A stretch of DNA of 47,602 bases. It comes from Modicisalibacter sp049808615. Lineage in GTDB: Bacteria; Pseudomonadota; Gammaproteobacteria; Pseudomonadales; Halomonadaceae. The translations under genes were made by a program, and so were the position numbers. How positions within the stretch are numbered: the stretch's first letter is position 1; the number at the start of each line of letters is the position of its first letter. A model generated the notes under the pieces. The model was not told the origin of the DNA. It made no database searches and saw only the letters and a list, made by a program, of their open reading frames with translations. Positions 16,808-25,999 of this stretch are shown in pieces. The stretch covers positions 1-47,602 of the forward strand of contig NZ_JBNCAN010000030.1 in the NCBI RefSeq assembly GCF_049808615.1, in the 5' to 3' direction.

Positions 16808-18163
16808 ATGCCGGTTTATCGGGTCCTACGTGCCGAAGGGGACTTTCCCTTTCATGTTGTAGATCGAGAAGGGTTGCCGCACCCAGAGCTGACCCTCTAT
16901 GCCTGCATGTCCGTGCGTCACCATGCATCGCTGACGGCAAGAGCCTACACGAGGGAAGTGGTTTCCTTTGCTTCATGGGCGACAGATCATCCCGTCGTGA
17001 TTCGACAGGGTTGGCAGTTGCTGGGGCCACCGGCTCAAGTGCGGGCACTGTTGGCTTTTTTCCTGGCTTCGGAAATGAAGTGCATCGTGGCGTTAGGTCG
17101 AGATCGCGGTGGATTCGAAACCCGTCGGATCGAACCGACTTGGCAGACTGGCCGGCGCCTAGAACGGCTCCTGGCGGCGCTGAGATCGTTCTACACGGTA
17201 CTGCATGAGCACGGTCACTATCACCATGGCAATCCGATGGATGCCGACGGTGCCCGCCGTTACATCGAAGAGGAGCGCCGCCGGCAACTCCGAGCGTTTG
17301 TCGATGCCCATGGTCGAATGCCCATGCCTGCTGACAGTGGCGTAGACGGCGTTCGAGAGATGCGCCTTTCTGCCAGTTATTTCCGGCTGAAAGGGAATCA
17401 ATGGTTACCCGAGATCCTGGATGAACCAGCCCTGATGAACAGGGTCATGTCAGCTGGTGAGCAGTGGGGGTGGACACTACGTGAAACCGCCTTGGTACGT
17501 ATCCTCTTTGATAGCGGCTGCCGTGTGCACGAGGCGTGTCAACTCAGCGTGGCGGACTGGGTACAGAGTGGTTTTATGCGAGAGATGCTAGCGATCAGCA
17601 AGGGAAGTCATGGACGCCGAGTGAAACGGCTGTTCATTACCGACCGCACGGCCAAGGTCTTGCGACGATATGTGGACGAGCAGCGTGCTCGGCTAGATCC
17701 CCGAGGATATGGGCTGTCGGAACTCGCTGAACTCCCTGTGGAAGCCCTTCACCGCATTCCACTGTTTCTGACGCGACGTGGCACATCAATGAACCCGGAC
17801 CACTTCCGCCGCGACTATTGGGCACCGGCGCTAAACGCCGCGGGCCTACAAGTGCGTTGCCATCAGGTCCGCCACTGGTTCGTAACACAGGCGCTCAATG
17901 ACATCCACCAGCGTGCCCGATCCGCCGAGGAACTGCAGAGCCTGCGTGGTGCCCTACGTGAGCTCATGGCCTGGACAAGCGACATGCTGCCAATCTATGA
18001 CCAAGCTATCCGCCGGCATAACCTGCCGGAGTTGGCTCATCACATTCATGCGCGCATCGAACGTGAGCACCGGCGGGATAGGGCTCGCCGTTCCCAACCG
18101 GATCCTCGTCCCGAGTCAATAACCGAGAGCCAGCAAATGTTAGATGAGATGCTGAAACCATGA
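16808..18163 (+). CDS. Tyrosine recombinase, TnpA-like (first of three)
   Basis: A 451-residue site-specific recombinase of the phage-integrase fold. The catalytic domain shows the first arginine in DSGCRVHEACQL (about residue 239), a lysine-bearing beta hairpin SKGSHGRRVKRLF, the H-x-x-R box HQVRHWF (about 352) and the nucleophilic tyrosine probably in LPIYDQAI (about 397). The N-terminal part (to about 200) would be the core-binding domain. Its stop overlaps the start of the next gene by four bases. The order and the coupling with a larger recombinase and a small third protein match the Tn554 family. Confidence 0.88.
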   Translation: MPVYRVLRAEGDFPFHVVDREGLPHPELTLYACMSVRHHASLTARAYTREVVSFASWATDHPVVIRQGWQLLGPPAQVRALLAFFLASEMKCIVALGRDRGGFETRRIEPTWQTGRRLERLLAALRSFYTVLHEHGHYHHGNPMDADGARRYIEEERRRQLRAFVDAHGRMPMPADSGVDGVREMRLSASYFRLKGNQWLPEILDEPALMNRVMSAGEQWGWTLRETALVRILFDSGCRVHEACQLSVADWVQSGFMREMLAISKGSHGRRVKRLFITDRTAKVLRRYVDEQRARLDPRGYGLSELAELPVEALHRIPLFLTRRGTSMNPDHFRRDYWAPALNAAGLQVRCHQVRHWFVTQALNDIHQRARSAEELQSLRGALRELMAWTSDMLPIYDQAIRRHNLPELAHHIHARIEREHRRDRARRSQPDPRPESITESQQMLDEMLKP

Positions 18164-21100
18164 CGCCGTCGGCCCGGCAACAACGCGCCGATCCAGAGTG
18201 TCGACGGCTTACGATACGTGCCGAGCTTGATCGTCGACGCGAGCTGGGTGAGGCTTTCGTGAACCAGGAAGTGATGGTGGTAACCGGCTACGATCGCAAG
18301 ACGATCAGTGGCGTTACCCAGCGTTATGTCCGTGAACTGGCAGCGGAGTTGTTGGACACGGCAGTCGAGAATCAAGAAGCTTATGCACGCTGGGTACGTG
18401 ACTACCGCACCTTTCGCTCCTTTATCACACGCACGGAGAGTGGGCCGGCGCTGTTCCGACGCTTTGCGCGGCTGGTCATCGAACAGCTGCATCGCGAGAA
18501 CGCGTTGATGACGGTGAACGCAGTTGAAGGCATTACGGGTGGACGAAGACGGATACTGAATGAAGAGCTGGTTATCTGGGAGCAGGAGACCGGCCATCAA
18601 GTAGCGCGCACGGTTGCCTGGAAATCTCTCGACACCTACGGTACTACCTTCCTCGTGGGCGAAAATCATGCGCTGAACCAGCGAAACGAATCGATCAGGG
18701 CGGAACTGGACCGTCGTCGCCGGCTCGGCACTCCCTTCAAGCTGGCCGACATCAGTAGATGCTTAGGATTCAGCGTAGCCACCGTGTCGGGGTATTCGCG
18801 CCACTATGTGGCAACATTGGCCGATGAGCTCTTGAGCGCCCCGGTCGACAGTCGTGAGGCCTATGAGGGCTGGCGTCGGGACTTCAATACCTTTCGCTAT
18901 TCGCTTCCCAATACGCGGCGTTCACGTGAAGTGCTCACGCGGCTCACACGTCTGACCATTGAGCACCTACACCGCGAGGGACATACGGTAGCCTACAGCG
19001 AGGTACTGCGGATTTCCGAGCACAATGATCGTCACATTAAACAAGAAATCCGGCGTTGGGAAGAAGAAACGGGGCATCAGGCCAGGCCGCTGCGAGCATG
19101 GAAGGAGATCACGCTAGAGATGGTGCTCGACAGGGTATCGCCGGCGCTCCATCACCTACCGATGACCTTTCTGGAATCACCGACCATGGGACGGCCCTTC
19201 AATGAATCCCAAAGACGGATGATCCACTCCATTTCGCAGCCGAAACTTCGGGATGTGGCATTTTTTGTCATGACCTTCGCCGACGGAAATCGACTTAACG
19301 ATATCACCTTTTTTGCCAGCATATCGCGTTATCTGAAACGGTTGAAGCTACCGGATATCGATGCACTAGATCCCGACATGTTCTACCGAAGATACCATGA
19401 CGGAGAGGTGCTCCCCGAAGAGGGCACACCCAAACGCGGTCGGTTCCTGCAGACCTACTTTCGCTTGCTGCGCAAGCAAGAGGATTATCTACTCAGATTG
19501 ACGCCCGAGCAGCGCCGGGCCGTGGCGCCTTGGCGTCTCAGTGGACTGAAGGATGACCACTTCTGGCACCGCTCCACCATCCACAGAGACGTGAGGAGCG
19601 AGCAGAGGAGGCGTCGTAAGGCCGCGACCGCCGTTGTACACGATCGATTCTATCTGCTTCGTGATGTGGCCGAGCGTCGGTGTATTCAGGTTGAGCGCCT
19701 GCATACAGCCTTCTTGGATGCCATATCTCACCATAAGCAAGTGGGAGAATCGCTGCCGATGTCATTTTCGATCACCGATGAGATGGTATCAACATCAGGT
19801 CGAGTTCAGCCCACACAGCAGCATTTCAGGCTCTGGGATTCCGCAACATTGCGTTCTGTGCATGAGCCCGTGGCAGAAGACTTCTATTATCATCAGGATC
19901 AACGCCAGCGTATACGTGCGAAGGTAGGTGACCAGGCACGTTACTTCCTAAGCTATGAGGATGGCCATGCTCGCGATGATGCCACTTTGATAGAGCCCTA
20001 CTGGTTCATCGAGCTGCTGCAAGCCAATGTACTGAAGTCTCAAGTTACCCATTCTGACTTTCTGACGCACAATGGCTACTCAAAGGGGGCATTCCAACTT
20101 CCACCACAATCAACTTGGGGGCTGTCTACATCCCATTGGTTGGAGCGAATCTCGCGGGACCTTGGCATAACCTTTATTCCACTGGAGGCACTCAGGCTAG
20201 CCGCTCTCGTCGGGCATGCGGCCATTCAGATCATGACCAAGACTGGCGCTCGCATGAACGAATTCCTGCAGATTAGATTGAGCCCAGAGCATTTATCACG
20301 AGTGCTGCTTGCGAAGGAACGTGAAGCGATTGCCTTCCGCGCGATTCCCAAGGGACGCCGGGAAGAGGAGCCCTATTATATTGACGAGCGCTGCATGAAG
20401 GCGCTACACGCCTGGTGGAAGTTTCAACGTGAGCGGGGGCAGAACCTTGAGACTATTCCGCCTACCAGAAGCTTGCGTCACAAGCTTCGTCCGGCGCCCT
20501 ACATATGGCAGAATGCCGGAAGGCATTTCAGTCATAAGGATGTCAACGCGACGATGTCCATTATGTTGCACGGCATCTCGTTGCAAACTGCTACCGGTGA
20601 GGCCGTGCGGGTCACGTCCCACCTGCTGCGCCACGGCTTTGCCACTGAAATGCGGGCGTTAAACACGCCCGTGGATGTGATCGCACTACTCATGAAGCAG
20701 CGAGATGTGCGAGTGACCGAGTACTATTCCCAGCCGACGCCGGCCCGGCTAATGGAGTTGCAACAAAAGATTTTTGAAAGTCGTGTGGATCTGTCTCGTA
20801 CCCATGTGCGATCCCCAGGACAGATCCGACGACAGGTCGAAGCCGCACAGGAGCAGGTGGGCGCACTGATACCAGTTATCGGTGGACGGTGCACCGTGGC
20901 CAGTCAGTGTCCCATCAAGTTCGCCTGCATTGGCTGTGCCGGGAATGCGCCCGACTGGCACAAGCGTGACCAAGTCATTGTCTACCGGCAGGCCTGTGCG
21001 CAGATGGCGGAGATGGCAGAAGCACAGAACCTGCCCGCCGAAGGGCGCAAGGCAAAGGAAGCCATGGCGAGCTGCGACGATGTATTGGCCGAGATGGAAC

Positions 21101-21168
21101 TGCTGGAACAAGCTGATCAGGCGGCTGCCGATCCCGTCATACTGACCATCGGGAGGGAGGAGAGGTGA
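18160..21168 (+). CDS. Large tyrosine recombinase, TnpB-like, with duplicated N-terminal domain
   Basis: A 1002-residue protein, far longer than Tn554 TnpB (about 630). The C-terminal half is a tyrosine recombinase: arginine in TGARMNEFLQIRL (about 698), box SHLLRHGFATEM (about 821), tyrosine in VTEYYSQPTP (about 854). A cysteine cluster follows (GGRCTVASQCPIKFACIGC), likely a zinc site. The extra length comes from two tandem copies of a domain of about 150 residues: both open with IRAELDRRR, contain a helix-turn-helix-like segment (YDRKTISGVTQRYV, FSVATVSGYSRHYV) and end with EETGHQ or QETGHQ and an AWK. Overlaps both neighbours by four bases. Confidence 0.87.
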   Translation: MTPSARQQRADPECRRLTIRAELDRRRELGEAFVNQEVMVVTGYDRKTISGVTQRYVRELAAELLDTAVENQEAYARWVRDYRTFRSFITRTESGPALFRRFARLVIEQLHRENALMTVNAVEGITGGRRRILNEELVIWEQETGHQVARTVAWKSLDTYGTTFLVGENHALNQRNESIRAELDRRRRLGTPFKLADISRCLGFSVATVSGYSRHYVATLADELLSAPVDSREAYEGWRRDFNTFRYSLPNTRRSREVLTRLTRLTIEHLHREGHTVAYSEVLRISEHNDRHIKQEIRRWEEETGHQARPLRAWKEITLEMVLDRVSPALHHLPMTFLESPTMGRPFNESQRRMIHSISQPKLRDVAFFVMTFADGNRLNDITFFASISRYLKRLKLPDIDALDPDMFYRRYHDGEVLPEEGTPKRGRFLQTYFRLLRKQEDYLLRLTPEQRRAVAPWRLSGLKDDHFWHRSTIHRDVRSEQRRRRKAATAVVHDRFYLLRDVAERRCIQVERLHTAFLDAISHHKQVGESLPMSFSITDEMVSTSGRVQPTQQHFRLWDSATLRSVHEPVAEDFYYHQDQRQRIRAKVGDQARYFLSYEDGHARDDATLIEPYWFIELLQANVLKSQVTHSDFLTHNGYSKGAFQLPPQSTWGLSTSHWLERISRDLGITFIPLEALRLAALVGHAAIQIMTKTGARMNEFLQIRLSPEHLSRVLLAKEREAIAFRAIPKGRREEEPYYIDERCMKALHAWWKFQRERGQNLETIPPTRSLRHKLRPAPYIWQNAGRHFSHKDVNATMSIMLHGISLQTATGEAVRVTSHLLRHGFATEMRALNTPVDVIALLMKQRDVRVTEYYSQPTPARLMELQQKIFESRVDLSRTHVRSPGQIRRQVEAAQEQVGALIPVIGGRCTVASQCPIKFACIGCAGNAPDWHKRDQVIVYRQACAQMAEMAEAQNLPAEGRKAKEAMASCDDVLAEMELLEQADQAAADPVILTIGREER

Positions 21169-21644
21169 CACCACAATCCCATAAGGCGCGTCCAGAGGCT
21201 GCAATGGCCGGTTTGAAGCGCAGTCATCAGCAGCGACGCAATCGAAGCGTAACGATCGTGCGTCGAGCGATCAGTCGGTTGCAGGAGATCGGAAGTCCCG
21301 TGACGCTGGGACGAATTGCGAGAATATCGCGTGAACTCTCCGACACGGGAATGGGTATCTCCGAGTCCACTATTCTTCGAAATCCCGAATGCCATCAATT
21401 ATACGAAGAAGCCGCCCAACCCGTTCGCCGGCGGCGTGCTGTTGGTCGGTCGCTTGCTCGCGAAGTGGAAAGTCCCACCGATGCGGAGCGGCGACGTATG
21501 CATTATTTGATGCGCCAAACCAAAGCTGAACTGGCCGTTCGAATTATCGCTGTTGAGCGGGAGCTGGCTTGCTCAGAAAAATCGAATGGAGTCCTGCGCG
21601 ACCGGATCATCCAGGAAAAACTGGGTCTAGAGTCATCCTTTTAA
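21165..21644 (+). CDS. Small TnpC-like helper protein
   Basis: A 159-residue basic protein starting at GTG 21165, which overlaps the stop of the large recombinase. The N-terminal part is arginine-rich with a probable helix-turn-helix (VRRAISRLQEIGSPVTLGR and ISESTILRN); the C-terminal part (MRQTKAELAVRIIAVEREL onward) is a predicted coiled coil. Size, position and layout fit Tn554 TnpC, which sets efficiency and orientation of transposition. Sequence identity to TnpC cannot be judged here. Confidence 0.75.
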   Translation: MTPQSHKARPEAAMAGLKRSHQQRRNRSVTIVRRAISRLQEIGSPVTLGRIARISRELSDTGMGISESTILRNPECHQLYEEAAQPVRRRRAVGRSLAREVESPTDAERRRMHYLMRQTKAELAVRIIAVERELACSEKSNGVLRDRIIQEKLGLESSF

Positions 21645-21741
21645 AGAAGATATAGATATAACAGTTTAGAGCCTTCTAGCTATCCAGGAAGTGTTGGGAA
21701 ATGATAAAACTTCATGCTTTTGCTCAACGCGATGTTACGCA

Positions 21742-22692
21742 CTATTTTATCAGCCTAGTCGGCACCCAGCGCAGGAAGGCCACCATGCCGAACAGTTCCA
21801 CCAGCGACTGCAAAACGATCACAACGACTGCTGCGCTCCAGGCCTCAGGCAAGGAGAGTGCCAGTGGCAGCATGACGAAGGAGTTGCGTGTGCCGAGGCT
21901 GAAGGTGAGCGTGCGGCCCGTGGCAGCAGGAAGCCGGAACGCCTGGCTCAACAGCTTGCCGAGGGCCGCCGCGACCACCAGGTAGAGCACGAAAACCGCT
22001 ACAACCCGCCACAGTAGCATGCCGTTGTCGACCACCAGGCTGACTTGGGAGCCGGCAATCAGGAACACCACCAGTGCCAGCAGGGGGATGGGGAGCCAGC
22101 CCAGCTCATCGACGACTTCCTCGATGACGATGTGTCGCTCGGCCACCCGTTCGGTCAGCCAGGCTAGTATCAGGGGGGTGACAATCAGGCCAGAGAAGGC
22201 CGCCAGCAGGTGGCTGCCGGCTGTCAGTTCGATGGCCAGATCGCCTATCAACCACCAAACATACAGCGGCAGCATCACCAGTTGAACCAGCAGCAGCAAC
22301 GGGGCGGCTGCAATCGCCCGCGCACTATCTCCTCTACCCAGATGGGCAAAACTGATAAACCAATCCGTGCAGGGGACCAACAGTACCAGGAGCACACCGA
22401 GTCGAATGGCAGGCTGTTCTGGCAACAGCAGCGACAAGGCAGCAACGGCCAGCGGAACCAGCAGGAAATTGCCCACCATTAGCGCCATCATGAATCGCCG
22501 GTCGCGAAATGCCCGGGTCAGATGAAGCAGGGGCACCTGGGTAAAGGTGGTATAGAGCAGCACGCCAAGCAGTGGCCAGAGCCATATCTCCCAACGCTGG
22601 GTCGTATCCGGCGATCCCCAGCCGATTGCCAGGCCGACCAGGATCGCGGTGAGATAGATCCAGACCTGATGCTGCTCCAGTGTGGCGCGCAT
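21742..22692 (-). CDS. ACR3-like / bile acid:sodium symporter family carrier
   Basis: A 316-residue membrane protein with about ten hydrophobic segments. The motif VPCTDWFISFAHLG with a cysteine in helix 4, and the later LGTRNSFVMLPLALSLP, are features of the ACR3 arsenite exporters and their close relatives annotated as arsenic resistance proteins. No arsR or arsC lies near, so arsenite export is possible but not certain. It is the last gene of the minus-strand group ctaG-pcuAC-sco, 56 bases behind sco, and its end lies about 100 bases from the tnpC-like stop. Confidence 0.75.
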   Translation of the reverse strand: MRATLEQHQVWIYLTAILVGLAIGWGSPDTTQRWEIWLWPLLGVLLYTTFTQVPLLHLTRAFRDRRFMMALMVGNFLLVPLAVAALSLLLPEQPAIRLGVLLVLLVPCTDWFISFAHLGRGDSARAIAAAPLLLLVQLVMLPLYVWWLIGDLAIELTAGSHLLAAFSGLIVTPLILAWLTERVAERHIVIEEVVDELGWLPIPLLALVVFLIAGSQVSLVVDNGMLLWRVVAVFVLYLVVAAALGKLLSQAFRLPAATGRTLTFSLGTRNSFVMLPLALSLPEAWSAAVVVIVLQSLVELFGMVAFLRWVPTRLIK

Positions 22693-22748
22693 GATGTGAA
22701 CGGTAGCCTCGTCGCGGACTGAGCTGCTGCAGATGAGAGCCAGTCACC

Positions 22749-23327
22749 CTAGGCCTCGCCGGTCAACCTTTCAAGGTCGGCAACCACGGCCTTCATGGGG
22801 TCGCTGTCGCGGATCAGCAGGCGCGCCTCTCCCTGCGCATTGAAGGCGAAGACAGCGCTGGAGTGCGACACATCATAGTTGCCTTCGCTGTCTTCTTCGC
22901 CATACCCGTAGGTCACCCGATAGCGGCGTGTCAGCTTATCGAGTGCCGCTTTATCCCCCGTGAGGCCGACGAACTGGGGGCCGAAGGCGTCGGTGTAGCT
23001 ATCCAGCGTCTCGGCATCATCGCGGCGAGGATCCACCGAAACGAAGAGCACCTGGATTTCATCGCGCGCGGTCTCATCCATGCGTTGGGTGGCCGCGTCG
23101 AGACGCGCAAGAGTGGTCGGACAGATATCGGGGCAATGGGTGAAGCCGAAGAACAGCAGCGTCGTCTTGCCGAGGAACTGATCGGCGCTCACCGTATTCC
23201 CCTTCTCGTCGATGAGTTCGAACGCCAGGGACGGCATCAGCCCCGAGATATCCTTGGTCTGCCAGTCTGGATCGCTGCAGCCCGCAACCCATAGCGTCAC
23301 GAATAGTGCCATGATGCATCGGCGCAT
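22749..23327 (-). CDS. SCO1/SenC family copper chaperone lipoprotein
   Basis: A 192-residue thioredoxin-fold protein that in this family delivers copper to the CuA site of cytochrome oxidase or reduces its cysteines. The N-terminus has a lipobox (VAGCSD), so it should be a lipoprotein facing the periplasm. The copper ligands are present: CPDIC and the distal histidine in YDVSHSSAVF. The start at 23327 has GGGGGAG upstream; an in-frame start at 23375 lies within the preceding gene. Ten bases behind the PCuAC gene, so probably co-transcribed. Confidence 0.93.
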   Translation of the reverse strand: MRRCIMALFVTLWVAGCSDPDWQTKDISGLMPSLAFELIDEKGNTVSADQFLGKTTLLFFGFTHCPDICPTTLARLDAATQRMDETARDEIQVLFVSVDPRRDDAETLDSYTDAFGPQFVGLTGDKAALDKLTRRYRVTYGYGEEDSEGNYDVSHSSAVFAFNAQGEARLLIRDSDPMKAVVADLERLTGEA

Positions 23328-23337
23328 CCTGCTCCCC

Positions 23338-23802
23338 CTACTGTGCTGTCGGCGCCACGGCGCGGAACGTGACACGCTGTCGCTGATTGCCGGCGAAATG
23401 AAGGTTCACCTCGACGTCGTCACCAACGACGAGGGGGCGAGCCCGCTTCATGAGCATGAGATGGTAGCCACCCGGAGCGAATTCGACCTGCTCCCCAGCC
23501 GCCAGCTCCAGCTGGGCGACGGGCTCCATGCGGGTGACGCCATCCTGATTGACACTGCGGTGCATCATGACATTACCGAAAGCGGAGCTATCCGCTCCTG
23601 TCAGGGTGACGCCCTTTTCGCTGGTATTGGTGAGGGTGAAGTAGCCTGCCGCGGGCAGGTCCCCGGGCAGGAGCCTAAGACGCGCCTCGCTGACCTCCAG
23701 TTCGGCAGCCGCCAGCGTGCCGGACGTCGCGATCAGCAGCAGGAAGGTCGAGCACCAGTGTTTCGCTAGTCGCGGCAGACTAGGGTGTGGCGTGAGAGAC
23801 AT
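23338..23802 (-). CDS. Periplasmic PCu(A)C copper chaperone
   Basis: A 154-residue secreted protein of the PCuAC family, which carries Cu(I) to cytochrome oxidase. After a signal peptide (STFLLLIATSGTLAAAE) it shows the copper site of the family: MMHRS, GVTRM and GGYHLMLM, giving the H-M...H-x-M ligand set. The ATG at 23802 with GAGG upstream is preferred; it overlaps the end of the ctaG-like gene by 23 bases. Starts at 23811 and 23829 are possible. Neighbours CtaG-like and SCO belong to the same pathway. Confidence 0.9.
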   Translation of the reverse strand: MSLTPHPSLPRLAKHWCSTFLLLIATSGTLAAAELEVSEARLRLLPGDLPAAGYFTLTNTSEKGVTLTGADSSAFGNVMMHRSVNQDGVTRMEPVAQLELAAGEQVEFAPGGYHLMLMKRARPLVVGDDVEVNLHFAGNQRQRVTFRAVAPTAQ

Positions 23803-24415
23803 CAGCAGCATCCTCCTTGCGGGCATCACGGAACAGAAAGCTGAGAATGATCAGAACCCCGATGGCACTCATCATCGTGGCCGGTACCCAAGTCAACAGG
23901 CCACCGAGGAGCTGGTCAGTCAGAGGGTCCAGCGGCCAGGCACGCCCGCACACCTCATAGACATCGAAAATGACATTCCGGCTGAAGACGATATAGGCCC
24001 CCAGCACGATCTGCGGCGGAATCACCACCAGCAGGATGGCGATGCGCTTGCCGTAACCGAGGCCGCCCTGCTGCGGCGTGCGGCGATCCAGAATCAACCA
24101 CCAGAACAGCAACCCATCCAGCGCCATGCTCCAGTTCATCACTTGATACAGGTCGGTACTCAGCATCGCATCGAAGTGGACCTCGGGAATCAACCAGAAA
24201 TAGATCAGCCCGACGAACAGTACGGGAGCGATCAGTGGATGCTGAAGCGTCAGGTATAGGGGGCGCAGCAGGCGCGCGACCGGCCTCCATCCTGAAAAGT
24301 GCCTGATTCGGGTCGGCAAGCCGTCTGTCAGTACCGGCAGGGGGGCGGCCAGGGCAATCAGGAAGGGACCGGCGTGATGCAATACCAGATGCTGTGCCCG
24401 GTGGGTAAAGAACAT
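23780..24415 (-). CDS. CtaG-family cytochrome oxidase assembly protein, 5' end apparently broken
   Basis: The 211 residues from the first ATG contain most of a CtaG (caa3_CtaG) membrane protein: FFTHRAQHLVLHH with its conserved histidines, LTLQHPLIAPVLF, and ALDGLLFWWLILD, with about five membrane helices. But the same frame stays open upstream to 24673 and codes an expected first helix (LDVALGYLLPWEF, then SLAWSGACLLAIALYL) and DYLAQY before MFFTH. No ATG, GTG or TTG is in frame there, and at 24674-24676 an amber TAG precedes the stretch SHRWHADSGEG. So either the gene lost its start through a nonsense mutation, or a non-standard start is used. Confidence 0.78.
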   Translation of the reverse strand: MFFTHRAQHLVLHHAGPFLIALAAPLPVLTDGLPTRIRHFSGWRPVARLLRPLYLTLQHPLIAPVLFVGLIYFWLIPEVHFDAMLSTDLYQVMNWSMALDGLLFWWLILDRRTPQQGGLGYGKRIAILLVVIPPQIVLGAYIVFSRNVIFDVYEVCGRAWPLDPLTDQLLGGLLTWVPATMMSAIGVLIILSFLFRDARKEDAADVSHATP

Positions 24416-24908
24416 GTACTGGGCGAGGTAGTCGTAATGGGTCTGGGTGACGCCATAGATGGTGGCGACACCCAGCAGGTAGGCAAGGACTCGGCCTGCG
24501 CCGGTGGCCTCGCCACGCCGTCGGCGCTGCCGGAGGCCACGCAGGTAGAGCGCGATGGCCAGCAGGCAGGCCCCCGACCAGGCCAGCGAGAACTCCCACG
24601 GCAGCAGGTAGCCCAGAGCAACGTCGAGGTCGATAGCCCTTCCCTCCCCAGAATCGGCATGCCAACGGTGAGACTAGGAGCCCACCGTGGCATGCGGCAA
24701 GGTGGGACTATAAACGCAGACGAAGTCAGAGCCCGCACCTCGGTGCCTGGGAGGCGAGGAAGGCCGCGCCCCAAGGCACGGCACCAGTTCAGTGGTTGGG
24801 TATACCGCCAACGCGCCGCCAGTGACCCTGCACAGGGCGATAGGTCCTGTATCAGCCACGACTGAAGTCAACATCACGAGACTGACAGGACCCGACATGT
24901 TGTCGTCG
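24416..24908. other. Gap holding the 5' coding relic of the ctaG-like gene
   Basis: Bases 24416-24673 are the continuation of the ctaG frame described with that gene. Beyond the TAG, the frame is open to 24928 (reading ...VYSPTLPHATVGS before the stop), which could be an original N-terminus or chance; it lacks a convincing signal peptide. No other gene or terminator is evident before the end of the L,D-transpeptidase gene at 24909. Confidence 0.55.
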
Positions 24909-25973
24909 TCATGGCCTGCGCAGCGCAATTTCTGCGTAGATACCCTGGTAGTCAGGGTCAGGTGTTTTATCCGGCTCCGGCTTGGGATTCAGGGCTACCA
25001 TGCGACCGCTGGGGTCATCCAACAGGCCACGAAGCTGTTCATAATCGAAGTTCCAGCCCTCGGCCTTGCGCTGGTTGAGGCGTGTGACGGTCTCTACCAA
25101 CGTGGACATGCTGTGCCCCTCCCCCTCAAGGGGCGGGAATGCCTGAACCAGCGGTTGCCCTTCATGCCAGCCGATCTTGATGGGCTGGTTGACGATTCGG
25201 ACCTGGGTGCCGGCGGGCACGCGGTCGAAGATCGACTCGATGTCCCCAGGGAACATGCGAATACAGCCACGACTGGCACGCATGCCGATACCATCCGGCT
25301 GGTTGGTCCCATGGATCAAGTAGCCATCGAATCCAAGGATAATGGCATGGTCTCCCAGCGGATTGTCCGGGCCTGGGGGCACCACACTGGGCGCCTCTTC
25401 ACCGCGTGCCCTGGCTTCGCGCTGAACCGACTCGGGTGGATACCAGGCGGGGTTCTTGATGTTCATGGTGGTCTTGGTCACACCGAGGGGGGTATCGAAG
25501 CCCTCGCGACCGATGCCGATAGGATAGGTCTCGACACGTGATGTCTCGTCGTCATCCACCTCGGGATAGTAATAAAGGCGCAGCTCGGCGATGTTGATGA
25601 CGATCCCGGTGCGCTCTGCGGCGGGCAGGATGAAGCGCCCGGGTATGGTCACCTCGGTACCCTCGCCGGGAATCCAGATGCTCACGTCCGGGTTGGCGCG
25701 CACGATCTCCCTGTACCCCAGGTTGTGTCGCCTGGCGATATCGAGCAGGGTATCCTCGCGATCCTCCACCGCTATGCGGTAGGTGTCGCCGATCACATTG
25801 CCTTTTTCAGGCAGCGGATAGTGGCCGAGTGGCCACTTGTTCTCCTCCTGGGCCTGAGCAACGCCAATGAACACAAGCCAGCCTGCCAGCACTCCCATCA
25901 GCGTGCGTGTTCGAAGCTGCCAGCATGGAGATTTCCTCGCTGTGCCAGAGTGGGATTCGGATAACGCCATCAT
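24909..25973 (-). CDS. L,D-transpeptidase (YkuD) with LysM-like domain
   Basis: A 354-residue periplasmic enzyme of the ErfK/YbiS/YnhG group that forms L,D links in peptidoglycan or attaches lipoprotein to it. After a signal peptide (residues to about 42) there is a LysM-like segment (YRIAVEDREDTLLDIARRHNLGY...ANPDV), then a YkuD domain with HGTNQPDGIG and the catalytic cysteine in SRGCIRM. The C-terminus carries a proline-rich tail. The start at 25973 is chosen because GGGAG precedes it. Twenty-six bases behind lnt, so likely the last gene of the cadA-lspA-lnt operon; pairing with lipoprotein enzymes suggests envelope repair under metal stress. Confidence 0.92.
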   Translation of the reverse strand: MMALSESHSGTARKSPCWQLRTRTLMGVLAGWLVFIGVAQAQEENKWPLGHYPLPEKGNVIGDTYRIAVEDREDTLLDIARRHNLGYREIVRANPDVSIWIPGEGTEVTIPGRFILPAAERTGIVINIAELRLYYYPEVDDDETSRVETYPIGIGREGFDTPLGVTKTTMNIKNPAWYPPESVQREARARGEEAPSVVPPGPDNPLGDHAIILGFDGYLIHGTNQPDGIGMRASRGCIRMFPGDIESIFDRVPAGTQVRIVNQPIKIGWHEGQPLVQAFPPLEGEGHSMSTLVETVTRLNQRKAEGWNFDYEQLRGLLDDPSGRMVALNPKPEPDKTPDPDYQGIYAEIALRRP

Positions 25974-25999
25974 TCTCTCCCTTTTCGGCTGGACCCTTA

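Noticed and set aside
24674..24928. Open frame upstream of the ctaG-like gene
   Set aside because: No signal peptide and no recognisable family; noted only as a possible lost N-terminus of ctaG, not as a gene.
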